Of a stretch of 64,000 bases of DNA, positions 21,240-30,831 are shown piece after piece. The stretch spans positions 124,001 through 188,000 of the forward strand of contig CACDVH010000001.1 in the NCBI GenBank assembly GCA_902556205.1. Reading direction: 5' to 3'. Under the pieces are notes generated by a model that searched no databases, was not told where the DNA came from, and saw nothing but the letters and a program-made list of their open reading frames with translations. Within the stretch, counting starts at the first letter, position 1. Every line of letters starts with the position of its first letter. The translations under genes were made by a program, and so were the position numbers. This DNA is from an uncultured Gammaproteobacteria bacterium (GTDB lineage Bacteria; Pseudomonadota; Gammaproteobacteria; PS1; Pseudothioglobaceae).

Positions 21240-22271
21240 ATGCTAAAAGCTTTAAATTTAGAGAATATTAATAAGTCTTATGGTTCTATCCAAGCCCTAA
21301 GAGATATTAATTTAACCATAAGTGATGGAGAGTTTTTTTCTTTACTCGGCCCTTCTGGCTCTGGAAAAACAACCTGTCTCAAGGTTATTGCTGGGTTTGA
21401 AGCGCCTGATGAAGGGAGTGTAGTTATCTTTGATCAGGAAGTTACAAATATTCCACCATTTAAGCGTCAGGTTAATACAGTATTTCAAGACTATGCACTA
21501 TTTCCTCATATGAATGTGAGACAAAATGTTGGCTATAGCCTCAAAGTGCAAAAGCTCAAAGGCCCATCAATTGAAAAAAGTATAGATGAAATCCTCGAGA
21601 TTGTGAATCTGACAGGCTATGATTTTAGAAAGCCGAGTGAGCTTTCGGGAGGACAAAGACAAAGGGTTGCATTAGCTAGAGCTCTAGTTAACAAGCCTAA
21701 AATTTTGTTGCTTGATGAGCCACTAGGTGCTTTGGACCTTAAACTGAGAGAGAAAATGCAGATTGAATTGAAAAATATCCAGCGTCAATTCAAAATTACC
21801 TTTATCTACGTAACTCATGATCAGCAAGAAGCACTTAGCATGAGTGACAGAATTGCAGTATTTAACGATGGAAAGATAGAGCAAGTTGATACACCTGCAA
21901 ATATATATAGCAAACCAATAAATTCATTTGTAGCTGACTTTATTGGAACTACTTCAATATTTGATAAAGTATCAGCAATGAATCTTTTTAATTTAGACAG
22001 TGCATTTTCAGTAAGGCCAGAAAATGTGCTTATTTTCGATAAAGAAAAGGACCTAATTGGTATAAATAAAAATGAGTATTTTATTGCCAATGGAACAGTT
22101 ATAGATTGTCAGTTTCAAGGCTCTCATCTTAAGATTACTTTCTCCACTGATGCAAATTCTAAACTCAGTGCATTTAAATCTTTAGAAGGAAATATCAATC
22201 AGATATATGATGTTAATTCTAAACATTTAATTGCTTGGAAAAGGTCTGATATTACTATCTTAAATGAATAA
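21240..22271 (+). CDS. ydcT: Polyamine-type ABC transporter ATPase (YdcT-like)
   Basis: 343-residue importer ATPase of the PotA/YdcT type. Walker A is GPSGSGKTT, the signature [15 protein letters not shown], Walker B ILLLDEPLGALD, and the switch histidine sits in YVTHDQQEA. A C-terminal TOBE-like regulatory domain follows from about residue 240. All catalytic motifs are intact, so it should work as a homodimer. Its end overlaps the first permease gene by 8 bp. Confidence 0.88.
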   Translation: MLKALNLENINKSYGSIQALRDINLTISDGEFFSLLGPSGSGKTTCLKVIAGFEAPDEGSVVIFDQEVTNIPPFKRQVNTVFQDYALFPHMNVRQNVGYSLKVQKLKGPSIEKSIDEILEIVNLTGYDFRKPSELSGGQRQRVALARALVNKPKILLLDEPLGALDLKLREKMQIELKNIQRQFKITFIYVTHDQQEALSMSDRIAVFNDGKIEQVDTPANIYSKPINSFVADFIGTTSIFDKVSAMNLFNLDSAFSVRPENVLIFDKEKDLIGINKNEYFIANGTVIDCQFQGSHLKITFSTDANSKLSAFKSLEGNINQIYDVNSKHLIAWKRSDITILNE

Positions 22272-23181
22272 TTTCCTCGACTCTTTTTCAAATTTTGCTT
22301 TCAGGAATAAAAATTTTATTTTTTTGTCCTTTCTTATCATTCCCCTTCTTTGGTTGGGAGTTGTATATCTTGGTTCTTTATTAATTTTTTTAGGCCATTC
22401 TTTTTTTCATCTTGATGGTTTTACTGGCCAAATCGTTTACGAATTTAGTTTTAAAACACTTCTTGAGCTTTTTAGTTCACCAGCAAATATAGATATCCTT
22501 ATAAGAACAGTTGTTCTTGCAGCTTGCGTCACGATTGGTTCAGCAATAATTGGATTTCCAATTGCTTACTATATGGCTAAATTTACTTCACCAAAAGTCA
22601 AAATATTTCTTTTTATTGCAATTATGCTCCCTTTATGGTCAAGCTATTTAGTTCGAGTCTATTCTTGGAAGCTAATTTTGGCGAAGGAGGGAATAATAAA
22701 TTGGTTTTTTGAAAAGTTAAATCTTGAATGGCTTCTTGATAGCATTCTATCGACTCCAGTAATTGGAGGGCCTTCATTATCAATTTCATATATTGGGATG
22801 TTTTTAGTTTTTACTTATATATGGCTTCCATTTATGATTTTGCCTATCCAGGCATCTTTGGAGAGGGTTCCTAACTCTCTGATTAATGCTTCACATGACT
22901 TGGGAGCAAATAAAAGACAGACTTTTTATAAGGTAATTTTGCCTTTAGCCCTTCCAGGCGTTATTGCAGGATCGATTTTTACTTTCTCTTTGACTTTAGG
23001 AGACTATATCATTCCATATATCATTGGGACGTCGAAATTTTTTATAGGTCAAGCGGTCTACACGCACCAAGGAACTGCTGGAAACATTCCACTAGCTGCA
23101 GCCTTCTCACTTGTGCCAATCTTGGTAATGGTTATTTATATTTATTGTGCAAAAAGAATGGGAGCATTTGATGCTCTTTAA
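22264..23181 (+). CDS. ydcU: ABC transporter permease (YdcU-like)
   Basis: 305-residue inner-membrane permease with about six helices and a large periplasmic loop after the first. The EAA coupling motif appears as NASHDLGANKRQTFYKVILPLALPG, which docks on the YdcT ATPase. It is the PotB-class partner of the following gene, overlapping both neighbours, which implies strict coupled translation. Confidence 0.87.
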   Translation: MNNFLDSFSNFAFRNKNFIFLSFLIIPLLWLGVVYLGSLLIFLGHSFFHLDGFTGQIVYEFSFKTLLELFSSPANIDILIRTVVLAACVTIGSAIIGFPIAYYMAKFTSPKVKIFLFIAIMLPLWSSYLVRVYSWKLILAKEGIINWFFEKLNLEWLLDSILSTPVIGGPSLSISYIGMFLVFTYIWLPFMILPIQASLERVPNSLINASHDLGANKRQTFYKVILPLALPGVIAGSIFTFSLTLGDYIIPYIIGTSKFFIGQAVYTHQGTAGNIPLAAAFSLVPILVMVIYIYCAKRMGAFDAL

Positions 23182-24001
23182 GAAAGGGTCAATTAATAAA
23201 CTTAATCAAGCTGGACTTGGGTTGAGATTTGGCGCGATAGCGGGACTCCTTTTTCTTCATATACCTTTATTACTTATAATTCTATATGCTTTTACTACTG
23301 AAGATAAATCCTATCAGTTCCCACCCCCTGGCTATACTCTTAAATGGTTTGAAGTTGTATTAAATAGGCAAGACATTTGGAATGCTGTGGGATTATCAAT
23401 GCGTATTGCAATTATCTCTACATTTGTAGCAATAATTCTTGGAACCCTAGCAGCTGGGGCTCTTTACAAGAAATCTTTCTTTGGTAAAAGCTCAATAACT
23501 ATTTTGATTATTTTGCCAATTGCACTTCCTGGAATAATTACTGGAATATCTTTAAGAAGCACCTTTGGTGTGATGGGGATTCCTTTTAGTACATGGACTA
23601 TTATTATTGGACATGCTACTTTCTGCATGGTAGTTGTCTATAACAATGTTGTAGCAAGACTAAGAAGAACATCGCCAAATTTAATTCAGGCATCGATGGA
23701 TCTTGGAGCAAACAACCTACAAACATTTTTTTATGTTATTCTTCCTAATATGGGCACAGCCATACTTGCTGGGGGTATGTTAGCTTTTGCATTGTCTTTT
23801 GATGAAGTTATTGTAACTACCTTTACTGCTGGACAACAAACAACCCTTCCAATATGGATGTTTTCAGAATTAATAAGGCCAAGGCAAAGACCAATAACAA
23901 ATGTTGTAGCTGTTTTTATTATGTTTATAACCTTTATACCTATTGTTTTTGCGAGTTATATGGCAAGTAAAACATCTGAGTCTGAAGGGTCAACAAAATA
24001 A
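23171..24001 (+). CDS. ydcV: ABC transporter permease (YdcV-like)
   Basis: PotC-class permease of about 276 residues. The EAA motif is QASMDLGANNLQTFFYVILPNMG. The ORF track begins at a GTG (23147), but the ATG at 23171 is preferred because a GGGAG Shine-Dalgarno lies 6 bp before it and the protein then begins like other PotC/YdcV members. The overlap with ydcU is 11 bp. Confidence 0.87.
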   Translation: MLFKKGSINKLNQAGLGLRFGAIAGLLFLHIPLLLIILYAFTTEDKSYQFPPPGYTLKWFEVVLNRQDIWNAVGLSMRIAIISTFVAIILGTLAAGALYKKSFFGKSSITILIILPIALPGIITGISLRSTFGVMGIPFSTWTIIIGHATFCMVVVYNNVVARLRRTSPNLIQASMDLGANNLQTFFYVILPNMGTAILAGGMLAFALSFDEVIVTTFTAGQQTTLPIWMFSELIRPRQRPITNVVAVFIMFITFIPIVFASYMASKTSESEGSTK

Positions 24002-24022
24002 TGAATTTCAAAAGGAGTAAAT

Positions 24023-25453
24023 ATGAAAATCAAACAATTAATCAATAATGAACTAGTTTTAGGAGATGGGCCAAAAGAGAAAATAATAAACCCGTTTAAC
24101 TCTGAAATAATTACAGAGATACCTCAATCTTCAGTTGAACAGGTTGAGCTTGCAGTCCAATCTGCCAAATCTGCCTTTACTTCATGGTCTCAAACCACTC
24201 CAGCTGATAGGTCTGCAATGCTTCTCAAGGTTGCAGATATGATTGAGGAGAATGCTGAAGAAATAGCAAGAATTGAGTCGTTGAATTGTGGAAAACCATA
24301 TCATTTAGTTTTAAATGATGAGGTTCCAGGCGTTGCAGATGTCTTTAGATTTAATGCTGCAGCCTGCAGAACAATGCAAGGCTTAGCTGCAGGAGAGTAT
24401 CTCGAGGGTTTTACAAGCATGATTCGAAGAGATCCAATAGGAGTGGTTGGTTCAATTGCTCCATGGAACTATCCCCTAATGATGGCTGCATGGAAGTTAG
24501 CACCAGCTCTAGCTACTGGCAACACTATAGTTCTTAAGCCATCTGAGCAAACTCCACTTACAGCTCTTTATATAGTAGATATTCTTGCAGAAATTTTTCC
24601 TAAGGGGGTTGTAAATGTTATTTATGGAATTGGCGAAACTGTTGGTTCAGCGCTTATAAATAATCCAAATGTTCAGATGATTTCATTAACAGGTGACGTA
24701 AGTACTGGAAAGAAAGTTCTTGAAGCTGCAAGCCATAGTATTAAAAAAACACATTTAGAATTAGGTGGTAAAGCTCCAGTCATAGTTTTTGATGATGCTG
24801 ATATAGAGCTTCTAATCGAGGGAGTTAAGGATTTTGGATATTACAATGCTGGACAAGATTGCACAGCTGCTTGCAGAATGTTTGTAGATAAGAAAATCTA
24901 TGAAAAAGTTGTTTCTGAATTAACCTCTGCAGTGAATACCATTGGATATGCTAATGATGATGATAGTAAAAATGATATACCACCTTTAATTACTGCTGAA
25001 CATTTAGATAGGGTTTCTGGATTCATTGAAAAGGCAAAGTCCTCTAAGAATACAGAAATTACCACTGGTGGCTATGCAAGAGAAGGCAAGGGTAATTTTT
25101 ATACTCCAACAGTAGTTGCAGGAGCAAGTCATAGTGATGAAATTGTTCAAAAAGAAGTATTTGGACCTGTAGTTTCAGTAACACCTTTTTCAGATGTAGA
25201 GGATGCTATTGGGTGGGCTAATGATTCACCGTATGGTTTGGCATCATCAGTTTGGACAAAGGATATTTCAAAAGGGATGTCAACTGCGGCAAGACTTCAG
25301 TATGGATGCACATGGGTTAATACTCATTTCATGCTTGCATCTGAGATGCCGCATGGTGGTGTCAAAACTTCTGGCTATGGAAACGATTTGTCTATCTACT
25401 CACTAGAAGACTATACAAGTATTAGGCATGTCATGGTTAACATAGGGGCGTAA
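24023..25453 (+). CDS. patD: Gamma-aminobutyraldehyde / 1-pyrroline dehydrogenase (PatD/YdcW-like)
   Basis: 476-residue NAD-dependent aldehyde dehydrogenase. The catalytic cysteine lies in GQDCTAACR and the general base in LELGGKAP. Long segments ([38 protein letters not shown]) are nearly the same as in E. coli PatD (YdcW), which oxidises 4-aminobutyraldehyde to GABA during putrescine breakdown. The position at the end of a ydcSTUV-type operon supports this. Related betaine-aldehyde dehydrogenases accept trimethylated substrates, so a role in carnitine or choline metabolism is an alternative. Confidence 0.83.
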   Translation: MKIKQLINNELVLGDGPKEKIINPFNSEIITEIPQSSVEQVELAVQSAKSAFTSWSQTTPADRSAMLLKVADMIEENAEEIARIESLNCGKPYHLVLNDEVPGVADVFRFNAAACRTMQGLAAGEYLEGFTSMIRRDPIGVVGSIAPWNYPLMMAAWKLAPALATGNTIVLKPSEQTPLTALYIVDILAEIFPKGVVNVIYGIGETVGSALINNPNVQMISLTGDVSTGKKVLEAASHSIKKTHLELGGKAPVIVFDDADIELLIEGVKDFGYYNAGQDCTAACRMFVDKKIYEKVVSELTSAVNTIGYANDDDSKNDIPPLITAEHLDRVSGFIEKAKSSKNTEITTGGYAREGKGNFYTPTVVAGASHSDEIVQKEVFGPVVSVTPFSDVEDAIGWANDSPYGLASSVWTKDISKGMSTAARLQYGCTWVNTHFMLASEMPHGGVKTSGYGNDLSIYSLEDYTSIRHVMVNIGA

Positions 25454-25481
25454 TTCCAACTTAAAATCCTGTTAAAAGTTT

Positions 25482-25509
25482 GACTGCGTCGCAGTCTATT
25501 TCCTTTTTT
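25482..25509 (+). terminator. Probable terminator after patD
   Basis: GACTGCG-T-CGCAGTC is a perfect 7-bp dyad followed within a few bases by a T-rich tract. It lies 29 bp beyond the patD stop, at the end of the ydc-like operon. The stem is short and the T-run is interrupted by CC. Confidence 0.5.
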
Positions 25510-25644
25510 CAGGATAAAGTCTATTTTTAAAAAAATTCAATAGAAACCATCAATTTTTTTGATTGAGTTAAACTATTTTTTGAACTATCATGAGAGAACT
25601 AGGTTCAATGTTTGATTGAATTGATAAAGAAGATTGAGGTTTCT

Positions 25645-27180
25645 ATGCCAAGTCAAAAAAGAGGAAAAGGAGGTCGTTCGGCAAAAATTGCACAACGAAA
25701 AAAATCAGAGCAGATTGATCCTCCAAGATATTTAACGCGAAATATCAAGTGTTATGACATGCTGAGCGAAGAAGAGCTATCAAAAATTGATGATCATGTA
25801 GATTGGATTCTTAAAGAGGTTGGTCTCGAGTTTTGGGATGATCAAGAGTCATTAAGCTTATTCAAAGAAGCGGGCGCAACCGTTAAAGGAAGCCACGTAA
25901 GGTTTGATAAAGGCCTGATACAAAATCTTTGTAAAACTGCTCCAAGTGAATTTGAAATGCTTGCCAGAAACCCCAAAAGGTCAACGATATTTGGGGGCAA
26001 TAAATTGGTCCTAGGCCCCGCGTATGGCTCTCCTTTTGTATATGATCTCAAGGGTGGGAGGCGGCAAGGCAACATGCAAGATTTCAATAACCTGATAAAG
26101 CTTTCACATATGAGTCCATGGCTTCATCACACTAGCGGAACCAACTGCGAGCCAGTTGATATTCCTGTTAATAAACGCCATCTGGATATGGTTTATTCAC
26201 ATATTAAGTATTCTGATAAGCCTTTTATGGGCTCAGTAACTGCACTTGATAGAGTAGAAGACTCAATCAATATGGCTCGTATTGTTTTTGGCGACGATGT
26301 CCTGGATAAAAACTGCGTTATTCAGGGGAATATTAATGTTAATTCCCCTTTGGTCTATGACAAAACAATGACTGATGCTTTAAAAGGCTACGCAAGAGCT
26401 AACCAAGGTGTTGTCATAACGCCATTTATTTTAGGCGGTGCAATGTCACCAGTCACGATGCCAGCTGCTATTGCCCAAGCGCATGCAGAAACACTGGTTG
26501 GAGTTGCTCTCACACAGCTAGTAAGGCCAGGATCTAGCGCAGTTTATGGAAACTTCTTGACAACAATGGATTTGAAGTCAGGAGCACCTACTTTTGGAAC
26601 GGCTGAGTCAAGTCTTGCAACCTATGCGGTTGGACAGATGGCAAGAAGAGTCCGTTTGCCATTTAGAGCGGGCGGTCACTATACTGCTTCAAAGGTCGCT
26701 GATGCACAGGCTATGCAAGAGTCAGTGGATTCAATGTATCCGGCAATTCTTGCTGGTGCTAACTTTATGCACCAGGCTGCTGGCTGGCTTGAAGGAGGGC
26801 TAGTTGTTGGTTATGAAAAGTTCATACTTGACTGTGATCGACTTGGGATGCTTCATCGTATGTTTGAGGGGCTGACTATAGATGAGAATTCTCTAGCGAC
26901 TAGTGCCTTTAAGGAAAATGCACCTGGTGAGAATTTCTTGGGAACACAGCATACAGCTGAAAACTTTGAAACTGCAAACTATCGAGCAGAGCTTCCTGAT
27001 AACAACTCCTATGAGCAGTGGGTGGAAGATGGATCGAAAGATTCTGAGCAAAGAGCTTATGAGCGTTGGAATCAGATGTTAGAGGAGTATGAAGAGCCAC
27101 CTCTAGATGAGTCTATAGACGAGGCCTTGATAGACTATATGGCCAAGAAAAAAGAAAGTATGGCGGATGAGTGGTATTAG
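25645..27180 (+). CDS. MttB-superfamily corrinoid methyltransferase, paralogue 1 (non-pyrrolysine)
   Basis: Family known for transferring a methyl group from trimethylamine or quaternary amines to a corrinoid protein. This copy has no in-frame UAG and so belongs to the non-pyrrolysine branch that includes glycine betaine, proline betaine, carnitine and butyrobetaine demethylases. The ATG at 25645 (GAGG 5 bp upstream) is preferred over the TTG at 25612. A basic N-terminus (KRGKGGRSAKIAQRKK) precedes the TIM-barrel domain. It converges on the carnitine dehydrogenase gene with a 4-bp overlap. No corrinoid-protein gene is in the window. The substrate is unproven. Confidence 0.85.
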   Translation: MPSQKRGKGGRSAKIAQRKKSEQIDPPRYLTRNIKCYDMLSEEELSKIDDHVDWILKEVGLEFWDDQESLSLFKEAGATVKGSHVRFDKGLIQNLCKTAPSEFEMLARNPKRSTIFGGNKLVLGPAYGSPFVYDLKGGRRQGNMQDFNNLIKLSHMSPWLHHTSGTNCEPVDIPVNKRHLDMVYSHIKYSDKPFMGSVTALDRVEDSINMARIVFGDDVLDKNCVIQGNINVNSPLVYDKTMTDALKGYARANQGVVITPFILGGAMSPVTMPAAIAQAHAETLVGVALTQLVRPGSSAVYGNFLTTMDLKSGAPTFGTAESSLATYAVGQMARRVRLPFRAGGHYTASKVADAQAMQESVDSMYPAILAGANFMHQAAGWLEGGLVVGYEKFILDCDRLGMLHRMFEGLTIDENSLATSAFKENAPGENFLGTQHTAENFETANYRAELPDNNSYEQWVEDGSKDSEQRAYERWNQMLEEYEEPPLDESIDEALIDYMAKKKESMADEWY

Positions 27181-28655
27181 ACTTTATCCCCGACTGCGCG
27201 GCTGATTCCTTCTGGAGCAGGTAGTTTTTTGTGCGCGTTATAAATGCGCTCCATTCTATCCAGGACTATATCGCTAGGCATGCTTGCACCTCTTGTTTTT
27301 AAGTCTACATGAATCAACATATGTTCAGCAGTTGCCAGCAGCCTTCCATCGTCATGATGAAGCCAGTGAAAGAGGTGAAGTTTTTTATTTTGACCAACAA
27401 TCACTTGTGTTTTTGAATAGATTTTTTCTCCAATCAGCACTTCATCCAGATGTCTGATATGAGTTTCTACTGTAAAGTAAGAGCCTACATTGGCAATATA
27501 TCCTTCATCAACTCCAATAATCTTCATTAACTCCGTTGTTGCCTCAGAGAAACAATCAAGGTAGCGCGCCTCAGTCATGTGGTCATTATAATCTGCCCAA
27601 TCCTTAGGTATGTAAGTCGAATAAGTATCAATGGGCTGTGATAAATTAAGCTCCGAAAATTCTAGTTTTTTTACTGAGCTCGATAGAGCCTCATCGTATT
27701 CTTTTAAAACATTTCCAGCACCCCATCGATTCTCTTTAAGTGCTTTTAAAAAATCAACCAAGTTGTCATCTCGCTTCTGCATTAGTTCATCAATACTATA
27801 CTGCCCAGATTGAGCATCAGATTGGTTTGACACCTTGTCAACGAGCTCATCAGTGAACTCAGGAACATCCATTAGGTGAGTCCAAGGCCATTCAAGACAT
27901 GGACCAAATTGAGAAATAAAATGACGCATGCCGGCTTCACCACCGGCTAACCTGTAAGTTTCAAAAAGACCCATCTGAGCCCACCTTAAGCCAAATCCAT
28001 AACGAATTGCATCATCAATTTCCTCCGTTGTCGCAACATTATCATTAACTAGCCACAAAGCCTCTCTCCAAACTGACTCAAGCAGTCTGTCTGCAATAAA
28101 GGCAGGTATCTCTTTTTTAATATGAAGAGGAAACATCCCTATATGTGTAAAAATAGTTGAGGCTTTTTCGATCACTTCATGAGATGTTTGCTTTCCGCCC
28201 ACTAGCTCTACTAGTGGCAATAGATAAACTGGATTAAATGGATGTGCAACTATCAGCCGCTCTGGATGTTTCATTTCTGACTGCAGATCTGAGGGCAGTA
28301 TTCCTGAAGTTGACGAAGTGATAATTAAATCTTTAGAGCCATTAGATTCAATTTCATCATAAACAGATTGCTTTGCAGAGAGTCTTTCTGGAACTGCTTC
28401 AATTATTATGTCTGAAGATTTAGCAACATCAGATACTGCTGTTGCAAATGCAAGACTACCCTTCTCGGGGAGCTTTGACTTGAGTAAGTTTTTGTATGCC
28501 CTTTCAGCATTTTGAATAACTTTATCGACGTTTGTAGGAGCATCTTTTGAAGGATCAAATACACAAACATTAACACCATTTAGAAGAAGACGAGCTATCC
28601 ATCCACTTCCAATAACGCCCGCTCCAATAACACCTGCAGACTTTATCTGAGCCAT
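27177..28655 (-). CDS. lcdH: Bifunctional L-carnitine 3-dehydrogenase / betainyl-CoA thioesterase
   Basis: 492-residue fusion. The N-terminal part (about 1-320) is a 3-hydroxyacyl-CoA-dehydrogenase-type Rossmann enzyme (GAGVIGSGWIARLLLNG; VAHPFNPVYLLPLVE) of the carnitine dehydrogenase group. The C-terminal part (about 340-490) is a hot-dog thioesterase with the DYNDHM active-site segment. Known carnitine catabolism uses dehydrogenase, dehydrocarnitine cleavage enzyme and betainyl-CoA thioesterase; this gene supplies the first and last activities and the next gene upstream the middle one, 2 bp away. The expected product is glycine betaine. Confidence 0.86.
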   Translation of the reverse strand: MAQIKSAGVIGAGVIGSGWIARLLLNGVNVCVFDPSKDAPTNVDKVIQNAERAYKNLLKSKLPEKGSLAFATAVSDVAKSSDIIIEAVPERLSAKQSVYDEIESNGSKDLIITSSTSGILPSDLQSEMKHPERLIVAHPFNPVYLLPLVELVGGKQTSHEVIEKASTIFTHIGMFPLHIKKEIPAFIADRLLESVWREALWLVNDNVATTEEIDDAIRYGFGLRWAQMGLFETYRLAGGEAGMRHFISQFGPCLEWPWTHLMDVPEFTDELVDKVSNQSDAQSGQYSIDELMQKRDDNLVDFLKALKENRWGAGNVLKEYDEALSSSVKKLEFSELNLSQPIDTYSTYIPKDWADYNDHMTEARYLDCFSEATTELMKIIGVDEGYIANVGSYFTVETHIRHLDEVLIGEKIYSKTQVIVGQNKKLHLFHWLHHDDGRLLATAEHMLIHVDLKTRGASMPSDIVLDRMERIYNAHKKLPAPEGISRAVGDKV

Positions 28656-28657
28656 AC

Positions 28658-29569
28658 TTAACCCCAGCGCTTCTCTAATTTTAAGTTCTTACGAACTTGC
28701 TCAGGGCCGAGTAAAGTGCACCCCATTCCTTCAGCTGTTTGAACTGCTTTTTTAACTAGATCACCGTTCGTAGCAAGAACTCCTTTCTTGAGATATATAT
28801 TATCTTCTAAACCAACACGTATATTGCCACCCGCAAGAACTGCCATGGCTACAAAAGGTAACTGATTTCTACTAATTGAAAAGGCTGAAAAAGTCCAATC
28901 TTTGGGAATACTTGAAGTCATCGCTAAGAATGTATGCATATCATCTGGAGCGCCCCATGGGATTCCCATGCAGAGCTGAATCATTACCGGATCATCAATT
29001 AATCCTTGGTTCTTGAGCCATATTGCCAGTTGTAAATGACCTGTATCAAAACATTCAATCTCAGGCCTGACTCCAAGCGCCTGAACCTGACGAGCCATTT
29101 CTTGAAGAACAGACGAGGTGTTGGTCATTACATAATCACCATGACCAAAATTCATTGTGCCACAATCAATGGTACAAATTTCTGGAAGGAGATTGCGTAC
29201 ATGTTCCAGTCTTTCTGTTGCTCCAACCATGTCAGTGCCAGCTTCATTTAGAGGAAAAGGCTTTTCAGCTGATCCAAAAACAATATCACCACCCATTCCA
29301 GCAGTAAAGTTGATGACCATGTCAACGTTTGATTTCTTGATTATGTCGATCACCTGACTATAGAGATCAGGATCACGAGCTGGGACACCTGTTTTAGGAT
29401 CTCGAACATGAATGTGAACAATTGCTGCACCAGCTTCAGCTGCTTCGATGCAAGAATCGGCAATTTGCTGCGGCGTAATAGGAACCTTATCAGATCTTCC
29501 AGTTGTGTCACCTGAGCCGGTAACAGCACAAGTAATAAAGACTTCTCTCGATGGTTGCAGGTTTGTCAT
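28658..29569 (-). CDS. cdhC: Dehydrocarnitine cleavage enzyme (BKACE/DUF849 family)
   Basis: 303-residue BKACE protein, a TIM-barrel zinc enzyme condensing a beta-keto acid with acetyl-CoA. The zinc-ligand motif is AAIVHIHVRDPKTG, and the family segments NFTAGMGGD and GGNIRVGLEDN are present. BKACE members act on various beta-keto acids, but adjacency to a carnitine dehydrogenase-thioesterase fusion indicates 3-dehydrocarnitine plus acetyl-CoA giving betainyl-CoA plus acetoacetate. It is the first gene of a two-gene minus-strand operon, divergent from the LacI-controlled promoter. Confidence 0.87.
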   Translation of the reverse strand: MTNLQPSREVFITCAVTGSGDTTGRSDKVPITPQQIADSCIEAAEAGAAIVHIHVRDPKTGVPARDPDLYSQVIDIIKKSNVDMVINFTAGMGGDIVFGSAEKPFPLNEAGTDMVGATERLEHVRNLLPEICTIDCGTMNFGHGDYVMTNTSSVLQEMARQVQALGVRPEIECFDTGHLQLAIWLKNQGLIDDPVMIQLCMGIPWGAPDDMHTFLAMTSSIPKDWTFSAFSISRNQLPFVAMAVLAGGNIRVGLEDNIYLKKGVLATNGDLVKKAVQTAEGMGCTLLGPEQVRKNLKLEKRWG

Positions 29570-29592
29570 ATTCTTCTCCCCTTAAATAGAAA

Positions 29593-29610
29593 TTTGAATT
29601 TTATTTCAAA
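29593..29610. promoter_or_regulatory. Inverted repeat upstream of the carnitine operon
   Basis: TTTGAA-6 bp-TTCAAA lies 24 bp upstream of the cdhC start on the minus strand, a plausible operator or part of the promoter. The sequence is AT-rich, so chance is possible. Confidence 0.35.
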
Positions 29611-29646
29611 ATTCACATTAAACAATAGTTAATTAAGTATTTTTTT

Positions 29647-29660
29647 TGCATAGGATTGCA
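29647..29660. promoter_or_regulatory. LacI-type operator, upstream (auxiliary) copy
   Basis: TGCATAGGATTGCA differs at one position from the reverse complement of the main operator TGCAATCGTATGCA. Its centre is exactly 54 bp upstream of the main site centre, and the same spacing occurs before the binding-protein gene at 40 kb. It may also affect the divergent carnitine operon. Confidence 0.7.
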
Positions 29661-29687
29661 ACATTATCTTTCAAAGAAAAAACCTTG

Positions 29688-29696
29688 TGCTATAAT
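29688..29696 (+). promoter_or_regulatory. Extended -10 promoter element before the ABC ATPase
   Basis: TGCTATAAT is a consensus extended -10. The main LacI operator begins 4 bp after it, so repressor binding would cover the start of transcription. No good -35 is visible, consistent with an extended -10 promoter. Confidence 0.7.
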
Positions 29697-29700
29697 ATTT

Positions 29701-29714
29701 TGCAATCGTATGCA
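29701..29714. promoter_or_regulatory. LacI-type operator, main copy 1
   Basis: TGCAATCGTATGCA is a palindrome-like site with the central CG typical of LacI-family operators. The same 14 bp (15 with the preceding T) recur at 40122-40135 at the same distance from a TATAAT. A further half-site TGCATAC follows at 29718. The gene for the likely regulator is at 33461. Confidence 0.8.
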
Positions 29715-29763
29715 TTTTGCATACATTCCTTAATTTATAAGAATTAGTTTACACAAGAATATT

Positions 29764-30816
29764 ATGGCAGAAATTGAATTAAAAAATCTTACAAAACGAT
29801 GGGGTAGTTTTGTAGGTGTAGACAACTTTAACCTTACTATACCTGATGAAGAGTTTTTAGTTTTGTTAGGGCCTTCAGGTTGTGGTAAGACAACGACAAT
29901 GAGAATGATTGCTGGCTTAGAGAATGTTACAAGTGGCGAGGTTTTAATTGATGGAAATGTTGTTAACTCCCTTGAGCCAAAAGACCGAGATGTTGCCATG
30001 GTATTTCAATCTTATGCGCTATACCCCAACATGACAGTCTATGAAAATATTCGTTTTCCTTTAAAGGTCAGAAAAATTGATAAATCTCTCCATGATGAGA
30101 AAGTGATGAGAGCCTCAGAAATGGTTGAACTGAATGATTATCTTCACAGAAAACCAGCAGAGCTCTCTGGAGGCCAAAGGCAAAGAGTTGCATTAGCAAG
30201 GGCAATTGTAAGAGAGCCAACAGTCTTTTTGATGGATGAGCCATTATCAAATCTTGATGCTAAATTACGTGTTTCCACTCGTGCACAAATAAAAAATCTA
30301 CAGCACAGTTTAAAAGTTACAACTATTTATGTGACACATGATCAGGTAGAAGCTATGACTTTGGCAGATAGAGTTGTGGTAATGAATGCTGGAATCGTTC
30401 AGCAAGTTGGAACACCTCAAGAAATATACAACAAACCCGCCAATAGTTTCGTAGCCAGCTTTATTGGATCCCCAGCCATGAATCTATTGAAAGGTTCAAT
30501 TTCGGACGGTGTTTTCACATGTGACGGCGTAAAGATTGATGGTCTGAGTAAAAAACATAAGGGTAAGGTTACACTCGGATTTAGAGCTGAGGATGCTGTC
30601 ATTGTTAAGTCAAAAGGTGCAATTTCCGCCCCAGCATTTTCAATGGAGCTTCTTGGAGATATGACAATGGTTTCCATTAAATCTGGAGGAGAGTTGATTT
30701 CAATTAAGTCTGATAAAAATTATCACGTTGATATTGGCTCTGAGGTTATGGCAAATATCTCTGCTAATTTATGCCTATTGTTCGACAGTGAATCAGGACA
30801 AATGCTAGATAACTAG
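29764..30816 (+). CDS. Sugar-type ABC transporter ATPase (MalK/UgpC class)
   Basis: 350-residue CUT1-type importer ATPase. Walker [10 protein letters not shown], signature [15 protein letters not shown], Walker [12 protein letters not shown] and switch His in [10 protein letters not shown] are all intact. A C-terminal OB/TOBE regulatory domain follows from about residue 235. No permease or binding-protein gene adjoins it. The matching partners are probably the permeases at 41.5-43.4 kb, which have no ATPase of their own and sit behind the same operator. It is the first gene of the LacI-controlled cluster. Confidence 0.88.
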   Translation: MAEIELKNLTKRWGSFVGVDNFNLTIPDEEFLVLLGPSGCGKTTTMRMIAGLENVTSGEVLIDGNVVNSLEPKDRDVAMVFQSYALYPNMTVYENIRFPLKVRKIDKSLHDEKVMRASEMVELNDYLHRKPAELSGGQRQRVALARAIVREPTVFLMDEPLSNLDAKLRVSTRAQIKNLQHSLKVTTIYVTHDQVEAMTLADRVVVMNAGIVQQVGTPQEIYNKPANSFVASFIGSPAMNLLKGSISDGVFTCDGVKIDGLSKKHKGKVTLGFRAEDAVIVKSKGAISAPAFSMELLGDMTMVSIKSGGELISIKSDKNYHVDIGSEVMANISANLCLLFDSESGQMLDN

Positions 30817-30831
30817 AGATGGAGATATAGG

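Noticed and set aside
25612-25644. TTG start giving an 11-residue longer MttB paralogue 1
   Set aside because: The ATG at 25645 has a GAGG Shine-Dalgarno at good spacing; the longer start has none and adds a non-conserved peptide.
25645-27180. Pyrrolysine-type trimethylamine methyltransferase
   Set aside because: No in-frame UAG occurs in either MttB homologue, so neither belongs to the pyrrolysine-containing branch.
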